Shown piece after piece: positions 53,146 to 62,720 of a stretch of 64,000 nt of DNA (its first letter is position 1; each line of letters starts with the position of its first letter). Below the pieces are notes generated by a model that had not been told where the DNA came from, made no database searches, and saw only the letters and a list, made by a program, of their open reading frames with translations. Both the position numbers and the translations under genes were made by a program. The stretch comes from Paeniglutamicibacter sulfureus (GTDB lineage Bacteria; Actinomycetota; Actinomycetes; Actinomycetales; Micrococcaceae): assembly GCF_039535115.1 (NCBI RefSeq), contig NZ_BAAAWO010000001.1, positions 4,092,001 to 4,156,000 of the forward strand. Reading direction: 5' to 3'.

Positions 53146-54498
53146 CTAGCCGAGGTTTTCCGGCTTCTGGAAGATGTCCGGTATGCCGTCCTTGTCTTCG
53201 TCCCTGGCGGCTCGCTCGTTGACCAGGCGGTAGCGGCGATCGCGCGGCCGCAGCCAAATCGTGCCCAGGATGGCGGCCAACAGCGAAGCGGTCAGGATCG
53301 CGACCTTGGCGTGGTCATAGTGCGGCGACGCCAGGCCGAAGGACAGCTCGGAGACCAGGAGCGACACGGTGAACCCGATGCCGGCCAGGAACGTCACGCC
53401 CAGCAGGTCGCCCCACTTGGTGTCCGGATCAAGGTTCGCCTTGGACGATCTGGTAACCAGCCAGGTGGCGCCCATGATGCCGATGGGCTTGCCGAAGACC
53501 AAGCCGAAGACGATGCCCCAGAGCACCGGGTCGCCCAGTGCCGAGGCGAATCCCTCAGCGCCGCCCACTGCCACGCCGGCGGAGAAGAATGCGAATACCG
53601 GCACGCAGAAGCCGCTGGAGAGCGGGCGGAAGCGGTGCTCGAGCTGCTCGGCCAGGCCGGGCCTGTCGAATTCGTCCTTGTTCTTGCGCAACACCGGGAC
53701 GCAGAAGCCCAACACGACGCCGGCAATGGTCGAGTGGATTCCCGAACCGAAGACCAGGGCCCACGTTGCGATGCCCAGCGGCAGCAGGATGACCCAGGGG
53801 GCCCACAGGTTCGCGGCAAAGAATTTCGGCCACTGGTGCGTCACGAAGGTATAGAGGGCGATGGGGGCCAGCGCCATCAGCAGGTAGGGCGGGTTCAGAT
53901 CCTCGGTGAAGACGAAGGCGATGATCACGATGGCAATCAGGTCATCGACGACCGCGAGGGTCAGCAGGAAGATGCGCAGCGGGGAGGGCAGGTTCGAACC
54001 GATGACGGCCAGCACCGCAACGGCGAAGGCGATGTCGGTGGCGGTGGGAATGGCCCAGCCGCGCAGGGTTTCCCCGCCGGTGGACGCATTCAGGGCGACA
54101 AAGATCAGCGCCGGGACCAGCACGCCGCCAAAGGCCGCGGTCACCGGGACGATGGCGCGCTTCATGTCCCGCAAATCGCCAGCGACAAACTCCTTCTTCA
54201 GCTCAAGGCCCACGAGGAAAAAGAACACCGCAAGCAGTCCGTCGGCGGCCCAGTGGCCGAGGGACAGGTTCAGGTCGATGCCGAAGATCTCGAAACCGAA
54301 GTGGAAGTCACGAAGTGCGAAGTAGCTGTCCGATGCCGGTGAGTTGGCCCAGATGAGCGCAACGACGGCGCCAATGATCAGGACGAGTCCGCCGACGGTT
54401 TCCCTGCGCAGGATTTCCCCGATGCGCAGGTGTTCGGTATAGCTTCCCGGACCGAAAACCGTCTTTGGTTTCGGCGATGGCGTGGGGGATTGGCTCAT
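53146..54498 (-). CDS. nhaA: Na+/H+ antiporter NhaA
   Basis: A 450-residue, roughly 12-helix antiporter that exchanges cytoplasmic sodium for protons at alkaline pH. The ion-binding aspartates are visible in [15 protein letters not shown] near residue 145 and [17 protein letters not shown] near 180. [19 protein letters not shown] near 95 is the family hallmark. The C-terminus is a charged soluble tail ([20 protein letters not shown]). It is monocistronic, flanked by strong terminators. Confidence 0.95.
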   Translation of the reverse strand: MSQSPTPSPKPKTVFGPGSYTEHLRIGEILRRETVGGLVLIIGAVVALIWANSPASDSYFALRDFHFGFEIFGIDLNLSLGHWAADGLLAVFFFLVGLELKKEFVAGDLRDMKRAIVPVTAAFGGVLVPALIFVALNASTGGETLRGWAIPTATDIAFAVAVLAVIGSNLPSPLRIFLLTLAVVDDLIAIVIIAFVFTEDLNPPYLLMALAPIALYTFVTHQWPKFFAANLWAPWVILLPLGIATWALVFGSGIHSTIAGVVLGFCVPVLRKNKDEFDRPGLAEQLEHRFRPLSSGFCVPVFAFFSAGVAVGGAEGFASALGDPVLWGIVFGLVFGKPIGIMGATWLVTRSSKANLDPDTKWGDLLGVTFLAGIGFTVSLLVSELSFGLASPHYDHAKVAILTASLLAAILGTIWLRPRDRRYRLVNERAARDEDKDGIPDIFQKPENLG

Positions 54499-54682
54499 GG
54501 TTCTTCTTCAATTCTTTCGGGGACGCTGAAGTTATCGCCGACCAGACTTCCCGGCACACCAGAGACAACACTATCGCCTAAGGGTGTCCCAGTGCACATC
54601 CGGCAGCCTCAGGAGACCAATGGACGCTTCATCTTGGGGCGCGTGGAGGTGCCCTGCGGCGGCGGCCTGCCCGAAAGACAAA

Positions 54683-54725
54683 GACCGGCGCGTGGCTGAC
54701 CAAGGTGGTCAGCCACGCGCCGGTC
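54683..54725. terminator. Perfect hairpin upstream of nhaA / after DUF2505
   Basis: GACCGGCGCGTGGCTGACC (54683-54701) pairs without mismatch with GGTCAGCCACGCGCCGGTC (54707-54725). It should terminate the minus-strand DUF2505 gene ahead of the nhaA promoter. Confidence 0.8.
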
Positions 54726-54772
54726 ATTGTGCCAAGGTCCGGCACCCGCCGCGGCGGGCGAAGCCTCGGTAT

Positions 54773-55270
54773 TTAGCCGCGTTCGATCCAGGCGGACACC
54801 TTGGCGCCCTGCAGCGAGAGTGCCTTGGAGATAAACGGCTCGGCGGCCGAGGCGATCTTTCCGCCCACGAACGGAATGGAGGAGGACACAGTGGCCTCCA
54901 CGCCCAGGGCCGATCCCGATTCGGTGGCCCGCAGGGATTCGGTGCCGGCCACCGATACCGGCAGGGAACCGACGGTGAGCTTCAGGGTTGCTTCCCGCGA
55001 TCCGTCGGCGGCCGGTGCCGACCATGACTCGACCTGGGTGACCTCGACCGTCTGGCCCACGAATTTCCGGGCCATTTCCGGGGCGCGGTCGGTCGGCAGG
55101 GTGCGGACGGTGGTCAGGGTGAAGGCCGCGGCGGTGTCGCCGGAAATATCGAAGCTCTTGAGCGATCCGCCGACCAGTCCGGTCAGGTGCTCGGCGAAGT
55201 CGCGGTCGGCCAGTGTGGCGATGATGGCGTCGGGGGCGTGTGTCAGGTCTGTGGTGGCGTTAAGGGCCAT
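54773..55270 (-). CDS. DUF2505 domain-containing protein (SRPBCC-like)
   Basis: A 165-residue protein matching actinobacterial DUF2505. It begins with ALNATTDLTHAPDAIIATLA, has a central LKLTVGSLPVSVAGTESL, and ends in a helix with AAEPFISKALSLQGAKVSAW. The alternating beta strands and long C-terminal helix are as in START/SRPBCC hydrophobic ligand-binding folds. No ligand is known. ATG 55270 is preceded by ACGGAG at 9-nt spacing. The 1,280-residue frame open upstream on this strand is a shadow of mfd. The gene is divergent from mfd. Confidence 0.85.
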   Translation of the reverse strand: MALNATTDLTHAPDAIIATLADRDFAEHLTGLVGGSLKSFDISGDTAAAFTLTTVRTLPTDRAPEMARKFVGQTVEVTQVESWSAPAADGSREATLKLTVGSLPVSVAGTESLRATESGSALGVEATVSSSIPFVGGKIASAAEPFISKALSLQGAKVSAWIERG

Positions 55271-55441
55271 GGGGCAAAACTCCGTAAAATAGATTGGCCG
55301 AACCAATATTGATACAACCCCACCAGCGTACCGGGCTTGCCTGCCCGCGGCGGTACGCTTGAATGGCGCACCCCGGGACCCGGCATGGATCTCGGGTACT
55401 TGTGTTGTGCGCGCATCAGTCTTCGGAAAGGACCCCAGCCG

Positions 55442-58400
55442 ATGGCGCTTCACGGCCTGCGCACCGCATTGCGAACCGACACCTCCTTTTCCCGCGTCAG
55501 ATCCAATGCCGCCACCGGGTACGCCGCCCGCGCCAACGAGCTGGAGATCGCCGCCCCTTCCGGGATGCGAGCGGTCATCACCGCGGAAACCGTCGAGGCG
55601 CTGCGCTCGAAGGTCGCCGACGGGCTGGTGCTGGCGGTGACAGCCACCGGCCGCGAGACCGAGGAGCTGGTTGCCGCCCTGCACAGCTACCTCCCCGAGG
55701 CTGCCGTGGCGGAATTCCCCTCCTGGGAAACGCTGCCCCACGAGCGGCTCTCCCCGCGCTCGGACACCGTGGGCAGGCGCCTGGATGTGCTGCGCCGACT
55801 GGAGACCAAGGATCCGACGCTTCAGGTGGTCGTGGCCCCGATCCGCGCCGTCATCCAGCCCCTGGTCGCCGGCTTGGGCAAGTTGGAGCCGGTCCACCTG
55901 CAGGTGGGCGACGAATACGAGTTCTCCGCCGTGGTCAGGGCGCTGGCCGATGCCGCCTATGCGCGCGTTGACATGGTCACCCACCGTGGCGAGTTCGCGG
56001 TGCGCGGCGGCATCCTTGACGTCTTCCCGCCCACGCTGAACCACCCGGTGCGCATCGACTTCTTCGGCGACGAGATCGAGGCCATGCGCTTCTTCTCCAT
56101 CGCCGACCAGCGGTCGCTGGAGCACGAGGCACCCACCCGGATCCAGGCCCCGCCCTGCCGCGAACTGCTGATCACCCCATCGGTGATGTCGCGGGCGGCC
56201 AAGCTGCAGTCCCAGATGCCCGCGGCGAGGGACATGCTCGCCAAGATCGCCGGCGGCCTGGCGGTGGAGGGCATGGAATCCCTGGCCCCGCTGCTGGTCG
56301 ATGCCATGGTGCCGCTGCTCTCGGCGCTGCCGGCCGAGTCCATCGCCCTGGTCATGGAACCGGAACGCGTCCGCGCCCGGGCCCACGACCTGGAGGCGAC
56401 CAACGCCGAGTTCCTGGCCGCCGCCTGGGCCACCGCCTCCGACGGCGGGGCCGCACCCCTTGACCTGTCCCAGGCGCAGGCGCAGGCCGCCGCGGCCGAG
56501 CTGGAGGCCGGGAACTTCACCTCGCTGGCCGCCACCCGCAGCGACGCGCAGGCCGCCAAGGTCTCTTGGTGGTCGGTGACCTCGCTGGGCACCGACGCCG
56601 AACTGCTGCCGGAGGCCGACTCGATCCGCATCAATGCCCGCGAGCCGCGCGGCTACCAGGGAGACGTCGCCGAGATGCTCGGGTTCATTTCCGGGCGCAT
56701 CAAGGACGACTGGTCGATCGTGGTGGCAACCGACGGTCCCGGCCCCGCCCAGCGCCTGGCCGAGCTCTTCCACGACGCCGACATTCCCACCCACCGCATC
56801 AACTCCCTCGACGAGGCACCCACCCCCGGGCTCATCGAGATCACCACCGCGCAAGCCGGGCGCGGCTTTGCGCTCGATTCCCTGAAGCTCGGCTTCCTCA
56901 CCGAGGCGGACCTCCTGGGCCGCTCCAGCGCCTACGCCCCGAGCGGGGCCAAGCGGCTGGCCGCCAAGCGGCGCAACGCGGTGGACCCGATGACCCTCAC
57001 CGAGGGCGACTTCGTCGTGCACGAGCAACACGGCATCGCCAGATTCGTTGAACTGATCGCCCGCAAGGTCGCCGGCGGGGCCGATGCCAAGCGCGAGTAC
57101 CTGGTCCTGGAGTACGCTCCGGCCAAGCGCGGCGCGCCGGGTGACAAGCTCTTCGTGCCCACCGACCAGCTGGACCAGGTCACCCGGTACGTCGGCGGCG
57201 AGGCCCCGACGCTGTCCAAGATGGGCGGCTCGGACTGGGCCGGCACCAAGTCCCGGGCGCGCAAGGCCGTCAAGGAGATCGCCGGGGACCTGATTCGGCT
57301 CTACTCCGCCCGCATGGCCAGCCGCGGCCACGCCTTCGGAACCGACACCCCCTGGCAGTCGGAGCTGGAGGAGGCCTTCGCCTACGTGGAGACCCCGGAT
57401 CAGCTGACCACCATCAACGAGGTCAAGGCCGACATGGAGCGCGAGATCCCGATGGACCGGCTGGTCTCCGGCGACGTGGGCTTCGGCAAGACCGAGATCG
57501 CGGTGCGCGCCGCGTTCAAGGCCGTGCAGGACTCCAAGCAGGTAGCGGTGCTGGTTCCCACCACGCTGCTGGCCTCCCAGCACCAGCAAACCTTCACCGA
57601 GCGCTACTCCGGCTTCCCGGTGCGGGTGAAGACGCTCTCGCGCTTCCAGACCGCGAAGGAGTCCAAGGACATCATCGAGGGGCTGAAGAACGGCACCGTC
57701 GACGTGGTCATCGGCACCCACCGGCTGCTCTCCGACACGGTCCAGTTCAGGGACCTGGGCCTGGTGATCGTCGACGAGGAGCAGCGCTTCGGCGTCGAGC
57801 ACAAGGAGCAGCTCAAGAAGATGCGCACCAACGTGGACGTGCTCTCCATGTCCGCCACCCCGATCCCGCGCACCCTGGAGATGAGCCTGACCGGGATCCG
57901 CGAGACCTCCACGCTGGCCACCCCGCCGGAGGAGCGCCACCCGGTGCTCACCTACGTGGGCCCGCGCACCGACAAGCAGATCTCCGCCGCCATCCGCCGC
58001 GAGCTGATGCGCGACGGGCAGGTGTTCTTCGTCCACAACCGCGTCTCCTCCATCGACAAGATCGCCGCTGAACTGCGCGAACTGGTCCCCGAGGCCCGCG
58101 TCGAGGTGGCCCACGGCAAGATGAGCGAGTCCCGGCTGGAGAAGATCATCCAGGACTTCTGGGAGAAGAAGTTCGACGTGCTGGTCTCCACCACCATCAT
58201 CGAGACCGGCCTGGACATCTCCAACGCCAACACGCTGATCGTGGACCGGGCGGACAACTACGGCCTGTCCCAGCTGCACCAGCTGCGCGGGCGCGTGGGC
58301 CGCGGCCGGGAGCGGGCGTATGCCTACTTCCTGTGGAATGCGGAGAAGCCGCTGGGCGAGGTTGCGCTGGAGCGGCTCAAGGCCGTGGCCGCGCACAACG

Positions 58401-59056
58401 AACTGGGCTCGGGCTACCAGCTGGCCATGAAGGACCTGGAGATCCGTGGCGCGGGCAACCTGCTCGGCGGGGAACAGTCCGGGCACATCGCCGGGGTCGG
58501 CTTCGATTTGTACCTGCGCCTGGTCGGCGAGGCGGTGGCCGACTTCAAGGGCGAGGCCGACGAGAAGACCGCGGAGATGAAGATCGAGCTGCCGGTCAAC
58601 GCGCACCTGCCGCACGACTACGTGCCGGGGGAGCGATTGCGCCTGGAGGCCTACCGGAAGATCGCCGCCGCCACCGACTTCGCGGCGCTCGAGGACGTGC
58701 TGGCCGAGCTGGTGGACAGGTACGGGCAGCCGCCGGCGCCGGTGGTGAACCTCTTGGAGGTCGCCCGGATCCGCATCCGCGCCCGCGCGCTGGGACTAAC
58801 GGACGTGGCGATGATGGGCAACATGATCAAGTTCGCCCCGGCCGCCATCGCCGACCTGCCGGATTCGCGCCAGCTGCGCCTGGCCCGGATGTACAAGGGC
58901 GCGGCCGACAAGCCGGCGCTGGGCGCCATCGTGATCCCCAAGCCGCAGACCTCCGCCATTGGGGGACGGGACCTGGTGGACGAGCAGATCCTGGAATGGG
59001 TCTCCGGGGTGCTGTCCAATATCTTCGAGGTTGAGGCGCTGCGCGCCAAGGCGTAG
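55442..59056 (+). CDS. mfd: Transcription-repair coupling factor
   Basis: A 1,204-residue Mfd that removes RNA polymerase stalled at DNA lesions and recruits UvrA. Order: the UvrB-like N-terminal module (FPSWETLPHERLSPRSD near residue 100), the RNA polymerase-interacting domain (FVVHEQHGIARF near 525), and the RecG-like motor with Walker A GDVGFGKTEIAVRAAF near 680. IVDEEQRFGVEHKEQL near 780 holds the DEEQ motif, and SATPIPRTLEMSLTG is near 805. The translocation motif with RGRVGRGRERAYAYF follows. GYQLAMKDLEIRGAGNLLGG near 1005 closes the motor before the C-terminal UvrA-masking domain. ATG 55442 opens the conserved frame; upstream codons from 55337 have no family match. Confidence 0.97.
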   Translation: MALHGLRTALRTDTSFSRVRSNAATGYAARANELEIAAPSGMRAVITAETVEALRSKVADGLVLAVTATGRETEELVAALHSYLPEAAVAEFPSWETLPHERLSPRSDTVGRRLDVLRRLETKDPTLQVVVAPIRAVIQPLVAGLGKLEPVHLQVGDEYEFSAVVRALADAAYARVDMVTHRGEFAVRGGILDVFPPTLNHPVRIDFFGDEIEAMRFFSIADQRSLEHEAPTRIQAPPCRELLITPSVMSRAAKLQSQMPAARDMLAKIAGGLAVEGMESLAPLLVDAMVPLLSALPAESIALVMEPERVRARAHDLEATNAEFLAAAWATASDGGAAPLDLSQAQAQAAAAELEAGNFTSLAATRSDAQAAKVSWWSVTSLGTDAELLPEADSIRINAREPRGYQGDVAEMLGFISGRIKDDWSIVVATDGPGPAQRLAELFHDADIPTHRINSLDEAPTPGLIEITTAQAGRGFALDSLKLGFLTEADLLGRSSAYAPSGAKRLAAKRRNAVDPMTLTEGDFVVHEQHGIARFVELIARKVAGGADAKREYLVLEYAPAKRGAPGDKLFVPTDQLDQVTRYVGGEAPTLSKMGGSDWAGTKSRARKAVKEIAGDLIRLYSARMASRGHAFGTDTPWQSELEEAFAYVETPDQLTTINEVKADMEREIPMDRLVSGDVGFGKTEIAVRAAFKAVQDSKQVAVLVPTTLLASQHQQTFTERYSGFPVRVKTLSRFQTAKESKDIIEGLKNGTVDVVIGTHRLLSDTVQFRDLGLVIVDEEQRFGVEHKEQLKKMRTNVDVLSMSATPIPRTLEMSLTGIRETSTLATPPEERHPVLTYVGPRTDKQISAAIRRELMRDGQVFFVHNRVSSIDKIAAELRELVPEARVEVAHGKMSESRLEKIIQDFWEKKFDVLVSTTIIETGLDISNANTLIVDRADNYGLSQLHQLRGRVGRGRERAYAYFLWNAEKPLGEVALERLKAVAAHNELGSGYQLAMKDLEIRGAGNLLGGEQSGHIAGVGFDLYLRLVGEAVADFKGEADEKTAEMKIELPVNAHLPHDYVPGERLRLEAYRKIAAATDFAALEDVLAELVDRYGQPPAPVVNLLEVARIRIRARALGLTDVAMMGNMIKFAPAAIADLPDSRQLRLARMYKGAADKPALGAIVIPKPQTSAIGGRDLVDEQILEWVSGVLSNIFEVEALRAKA

Positions 59057-59074
59057 CCGGCGCGCAACAACGGG

Positions 59075-59120
59075 AGGCCGGGTTCCTGCCCGCCGATGGG
59101 GGGGGGGAGGAACCCGGCCT
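59075..59120. terminator. Terminator between mfd and usp, with a 10-G loop
   Basis: AGGCCGGGTTCCT (59075-59087) pairs with AGGAACCCGGCCT (59108-59120). The loop contains a run of ten G residues (59098-59107). Confidence 0.8.
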
Positions 59121-59138
59121 GCGTGTGTTCGCCCGCCG

Positions 59139-59576
59139 TTAGGCGGAGGCGGATTCCCCATGGTGGATCAGCACCGGGCACTTGGCGTGCGCAGCCAGTG
59201 AGCTGGACACCGAACCCATGACCATGCCCTTGAAGCCGCCGCGTCCGCGCGTGCCCAGTACGAGCATCGCCGCGTCCCGGGAAGCCTCGATGAGGTTGGG
59301 AGTCGCCGGTCCCATGACCACCTTGCGCTCCAGGTTTGCCGGGACGTCCTGGCCGAAGGCCTCTTCGATGGACTTCTCCAGCGAGTCGCGGGCGTCCTGC
59401 TCGGGTGCCCAAGCGGGAGTGTAGTCCTCCAGTGCAATGCGCGGAAGCCAGGAGGAGAATGCCACCAGGCCGTGGCCCAAGGGTGCTGCCAAGGTGGCGG
59501 CGTAGCGCAGGGCGCTAATCGATTGCGGTGACCCGTCAACGCCGACGATGATGGTGCCGTGTGGAGAGTTGTCCAT
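59139..59576 (-). CDS. Universal stress protein (UspA family, ATP-binding type)
   Basis: A 145-residue single-domain Usp: IIVGVDGSPQSISALRYAAT at the N-terminus and the ATP-binding loop GTRGRGGFKGMVMGSVSSSL near residue 115 (G-x2-G-x9-G-S/T pattern), followed by CPVLIHHG. Such proteins help cells survive stasis and energy stress. ATG 59576 is the start; a longer frame to 59747 runs through the palindromic operator and is rejected. A perfect 25-bp palindrome lies 80 bp upstream and probably governs its expression. Confidence 0.93.
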   Translation of the reverse strand: MDNSPHGTIIVGVDGSPQSISALRYAATLAAPLGHGLVAFSSWLPRIALEDYTPAWAPEQDARDSLEKSIEEAFGQDVPANLERKVVMGPATPNLIEASRDAAMLVLGTRGRGGFKGMVMGSVSSSLAAHAKCPVLIHHGESASA

Positions 59577-59655
59577 GGTGAAGCGCTCGATTCTCAGTCG
59601 GGGGAACGAATCCCTTGCGGGATCCGCTGACCTCATCCTACATGCGGCAAATCCT

Positions 59656-59680
59656 AATTTTCTACACTCTGTAGAAAATT
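59656..59680. promoter_or_regulatory. Perfect AT-rich palindrome upstream of usp
   Basis: Arms AATTTTCTACA and TGTAGAAAATT are identical inverted repeats separated by CTC. It is strikingly AT-rich in a GC-rich genome and lies between usp and the next minus-strand gene. No T-tract terminator context exists, so an operator is the best reading. Confidence 0.6.
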
Positions 59681-59852
59681 CAGCGTTGCGCTCCGCGCCC
59701 CCTGCCCTCGCGTAGGGTCCTTGGCGGAACCGGCGCGGAAGCGGCATGCAAAAGGGGAGGCGGGCACCGCGTGCAACACGGGTCCGCGGTGTGCGGACGA
59801 GCGGTGCTGCGCGGTGGCTGCCTCCCCCTGAAGCGGGAAACGCCGAAGGCGG

Positions 59853-60101
59853 TTAGTCCTGCTGCGAGGACGTCTTCGCCGGGTCGCGGTCGGACATGCC
59901 CAGGATGTGCTGCGGGATGCCGAAGGCCAACATGGCCAGCACCAGGCAGGCAATGCCCGGGAGCCAGGCGTTGTCCAGCGACCAGAACGAGAGCGAGTAG
60001 ATGGCCCCGACAAACAGGACGAAGAACACCACCAAGGCGATGACGTTCCCGGCCATGTGGCCCTGGCCCGAGTGGGCTACATTCTTGCCGTTCGAGTACA
60101 C
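59853..60101 (-). CDS. Small two-helix membrane protein
   Basis: An 82-residue protein from GTG 60101, preceded by TAGGAGA at 8-nt spacing. Two membrane helices, NVIALVVFFVLFVGAIYSL and AWLPGIACLVLAMLAFGIP, are separated by a short loop (SFWSLDN). The N-terminus is hydrophilic with Gly/His residues (AHSGQGHMAGN), and the tail is charged. No domain is recognised; similar short proteins are common near energy and stress genes of Micrococcaceae. It is followed by usp, with the palindrome between them. Confidence 0.65.
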   Translation of the reverse strand: MYSNGKNVAHSGQGHMAGNVIALVVFFVLFVGAIYSLSFWSLDNAWLPGIACLVLAMLAFGIPQHILGMSDRDPAKTSSQQD

Positions 60102-60153
60102 AGCGAATCTCCTAAAATGATCTGGGGTTTCAATGCGCGTGCGGGATACGAGA

Positions 60154-60831
60154 TCAGTAGCCCTCGGCGCCTTGTTCACCCTCCACAATAGCAACTCCGG
60201 AGCTGGAACCAAGACGTGTGGCGCCGGCGGCGATCATTGCGTGCGCGGTTTCCAGCGAACGCACCCCGCCGGAGGCCTTTACGCCCAGGTCCGGACCCAC
60301 GGTGGCGCGCATCAGCGCGACGTCCGCGACAGTCGCCCCGCCGCCGGCAAAACCGGTCGAGGTCTTCACGAAGTCGGCCCCCGCGCGCACCGAGGCGCGG
60401 CAGGCCAGGACCTTCTCGTCGTCGCTGAGCAGCGCAGTTTCGATGATGACCTTCAGGATCGCCCCGCCGTCGTGCACGGCCTGCGCGACGGCGGAGATGT
60501 CGGCCACCAGCGCCTCTTCGTCCCCTGCCTTGGCTGCGGCGATGTCAATGACCATGTCGACCTCGTTCGCACCGTCGGCCACCACCGTCTTCGCCTCAAA
60601 GACCTTGGACGCCGTCGGGGTGGCGCCGAAGGGGAAACCGATGACCGAGCACGTCAGCACTCCGGAACCCGCCAGTGCCTCGCTCACCGTGGCCACCCAG
60701 ATGGGGTTCACGCAGACGGACTTGAACGAGTGCTTCACTGCCTCGGCGCAAATGCGGGCGATGTCGGTGGCCGCGGCGTCGGGGTTCAGGATGGTGTGGT
60801 CGATGTACGAGGCGATGTTCTGGGTGCTCAT
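60154..60831 (-). CDS. deoC: Deoxyribose-phosphate aldolase
   Basis: A 225-residue class I aldolase splitting 2-deoxyribose 5-phosphate to acetaldehyde and glyceraldehyde 3-phosphate. Visible: YIDHTILNPDAAATDI at the N-terminus, VIGFPFGATPTASKVFEAK near residue 62, EVDMVIDIAAAKAG near 90, the Schiff-base Lys in ADFVKTSTGFAGGGAT near 155, and KASGGVRSLETAHAMIAAGA near 185 with the second Lys. It is last in the minus-strand pnp-mutase-deoC group. Confidence 0.95.
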   Translation of the reverse strand: MSTQNIASYIDHTILNPDAAATDIARICAEAVKHSFKSVCVNPIWVATVSEALAGSGVLTCSVIGFPFGATPTASKVFEAKTVVADGANEVDMVIDIAAAKAGDEEALVADISAVAQAVHDGGAILKVIIETALLSDDEKVLACRASVRAGADFVKTSTGFAGGGATVADVALMRATVGPDLGVKASGGVRSLETAHAMIAAGATRLGSSSGVAIVEGEQGAEGY

Positions 60832-60920
60832 GGCGATGTTCTGTGGCTCCTGGTCGTGGTGCGGATGAAAAGACGGGTGTGTCGGAGGGACGCTACCGGC
60901 GAGGTGGCCGCCGGTCGCGG

Positions 60921-62663
60921 CTACGGGTTCAGCAGGCCGGCGAGTTCGAGCTTGATGGCCTCGAGACGCGCGTTGCCGGCGGCGCGTGCTGCCGGCAGGT
61001 CGGCCGGCGAGGCCACCGAGGCGATGACCTCAAGGTAGCACTTGAGCTTGGGCTCGGTGCCTGAGGGGCGCACGATGACCCGGGTGCCGGCCTCGGTGGC
61101 GAAGAGCAGTCCATCGGTGGGCGGCAGGTTGGCACCGAGGGAAAGGTCCTCGAACCCGGTGACGGCCTCCGAACCCAGGCTCGCAGGCGGGGCCGAACGC
61201 AGCGAGTGCATCATGGTGTCCAGCAAGCCCAGATCGGCCACGCGCACCGAGAGCTGGTCGGTCTGGTGCAGCCCGTGGGCCAACGCCAGCGCATCGAGCA
61301 CCTCCGGCAGCGAGGACCCGGCGGCCTTGAGCTCGGCGGCGTAGTCGGCGAGCATCAGCGCGGCGGACATCCCGTCCTTGTCGCGCACCAGCGACGGGGC
61401 AACGCAATAGCCCAGCGCCTCCTCATAGCCGAAGGCCAGGTCCGGGACACGGGAAATCCACTTGAATCCGGTCAGCGTGTATTCATGCGCCAGCGAATGC
61501 GCGGCGGCGATGGAGGCGAGCATGCGCGAGGAGACGATGGAATTGGCCAGCACCGCGGTGTCGGCGGCCGTGGCGGCGCAGCGGTCGCCCAGCAGCCACC
61601 CGACCTCGTCCCCGCGCAGCATCCGCCAGCCGGTGTCGGGGAACTTCACCGCGGCTGCGCACCTGTCTGCGTCCGGGTCGTTGGCGATGACCAGGTCGGC
61701 GCCGGTGTCAGTGGCCAGCGCCAGGGCCAGGTCAAGGGCACCTGGCTCCTCCGGGTTCGGGAAGGCCACCGTGGGGAAGTCCGGATCCGGTGCTGCCTGC
61801 TCGGCCACCAGGCGCACCCGGGAAAAGCCGGCGCGACCCAGCGCCTGGGCCATGGTGTGCCCGCCGACCCCGTGCATCGGGGTCAGCACGATGCGCAGGT
61901 TTTCCCGCGCGGCGGTGATTGCGTCGCCGCCGTTCCCGTCCGTGGCCGGGACGACGCCGGCGATGGCCTGAAGGTACCTGCCCTCGATGTCCCCGGGTTC
62001 CCCGGCGCCTGGCAGCACGCCCCAGCCGCCCTCGGCAAGCGCGATCGAGGTGATGGGCTCGTCGTTGTCGATCCGAGCGGCGATCCGTGCATCCACGGGG
62101 CTGACGATCTGCGCGCCCTGGCCCCACCCGCTTTCGGCGCGGCCGCCCAGGTAGACCTTGTAGCCGTTGTCCGCCGGCGGGTTGTGGCTGGCGGTCACCA
62201 TGATTCCTGCCTCCGCACCGAGCGCGCGCACGGCGTAGGCCAGCACCGGGGTGGGCAGGGCTGAGGGCAGCAGCTGCACCTCGATGCCCGCGGCGGTGAG
62301 CACCGCGGCGGATTCGCGGGCAAAGACATCAGAGTTGTGCCTGGCGTCAAAGCCGATGACCGCCAGCGGCGTGTAGGCTCCGGCGGCGGCATCGAGCAGG
62401 AAACGTCCGATGCCGGCGGCGGTGCGGCGCACGACCATCGAGTTCATGCGGTTCGGGCCAGGTCCCAGCTCGGCACGCAGCCCCGCCGTCCCGAAGGCCA
62501 GGAAGGCGGCAAACCTGTCGGCCAGGTCGGCTGCTGCGCCCGCATCCCCGGGGGCGGCGGCGCACAGCTCGCGCAGCGCGGCGGCCGTCACGGGATCCGG
62601 GTCCTGGGTGGCCCAGGCCGCGGCGCGCTCGAGCAAATCGGCGTCGATCTGGTGGGTGCTCAT
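60921..62663 (-). CDS. Phospho-sugar mutase (phosphoglucomutase/phosphopentomutase-like)
   Basis: A 580-residue alpha-D-phosphohexomutase superfamily enzyme. FGTAGLRAELGPGPNRMNSM near residue 55, the phosphoserine loop GIMVTASHNPPADNGYKVYL near 135, the Mg-binding ANDPDADRCAAAVK near 310, and the C-terminal phosphate-binding IVRPSGTEPKLKCYLEV near 545 are intact. The family includes M. tuberculosis PmmB (Rv3308), and annotation ranges over phosphoglucomutase, phosphomannomutase and phosphopentomutase. Its position between purine nucleoside phosphorylase and deoC suggests it converts (deoxy)ribose 1-phosphate to the 5-phosphate; this is inference. Confidence 0.9.
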   Translation of the reverse strand: MSTHQIDADLLERAAAWATQDPDPVTAAALRELCAAAPGDAGAAADLADRFAAFLAFGTAGLRAELGPGPNRMNSMVVRRTAAGIGRFLLDAAAGAYTPLAVIGFDARHNSDVFARESAAVLTAAGIEVQLLPSALPTPVLAYAVRALGAEAGIMVTASHNPPADNGYKVYLGGRAESGWGQGAQIVSPVDARIAARIDNDEPITSIALAEGGWGVLPGAGEPGDIEGRYLQAIAGVVPATDGNGGDAITAARENLRIVLTPMHGVGGHTMAQALGRAGFSRVRLVAEQAAPDPDFPTVAFPNPEEPGALDLALALATDTGADLVIANDPDADRCAAAVKFPDTGWRMLRGDEVGWLLGDRCAATAADTAVLANSIVSSRMLASIAAAHSLAHEYTLTGFKWISRVPDLAFGYEEALGYCVAPSLVRDKDGMSAALMLADYAAELKAAGSSLPEVLDALALAHGLHQTDQLSVRVADLGLLDTMMHSLRSAPPASLGSEAVTGFEDLSLGANLPPTDGLLFATEAGTRVIVRPSGTEPKLKCYLEVIASVASPADLPAARAAGNARLEAIKLELAGLLNP

Positions 62664-62720
62664 CTGCTGTGGGGATCCTTCTGCTGTGCCGGGGCGGGGG
62701 GGAGTGCGTGGGCGGGGGAA

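Noticed and set aside
55271..58615. Long minus-strand frame continuous with the DUF2505 gene
   Set aside because: The part beyond ATG 55270 is antisense to mfd and low-complexity; only the last 165 codons match a family.
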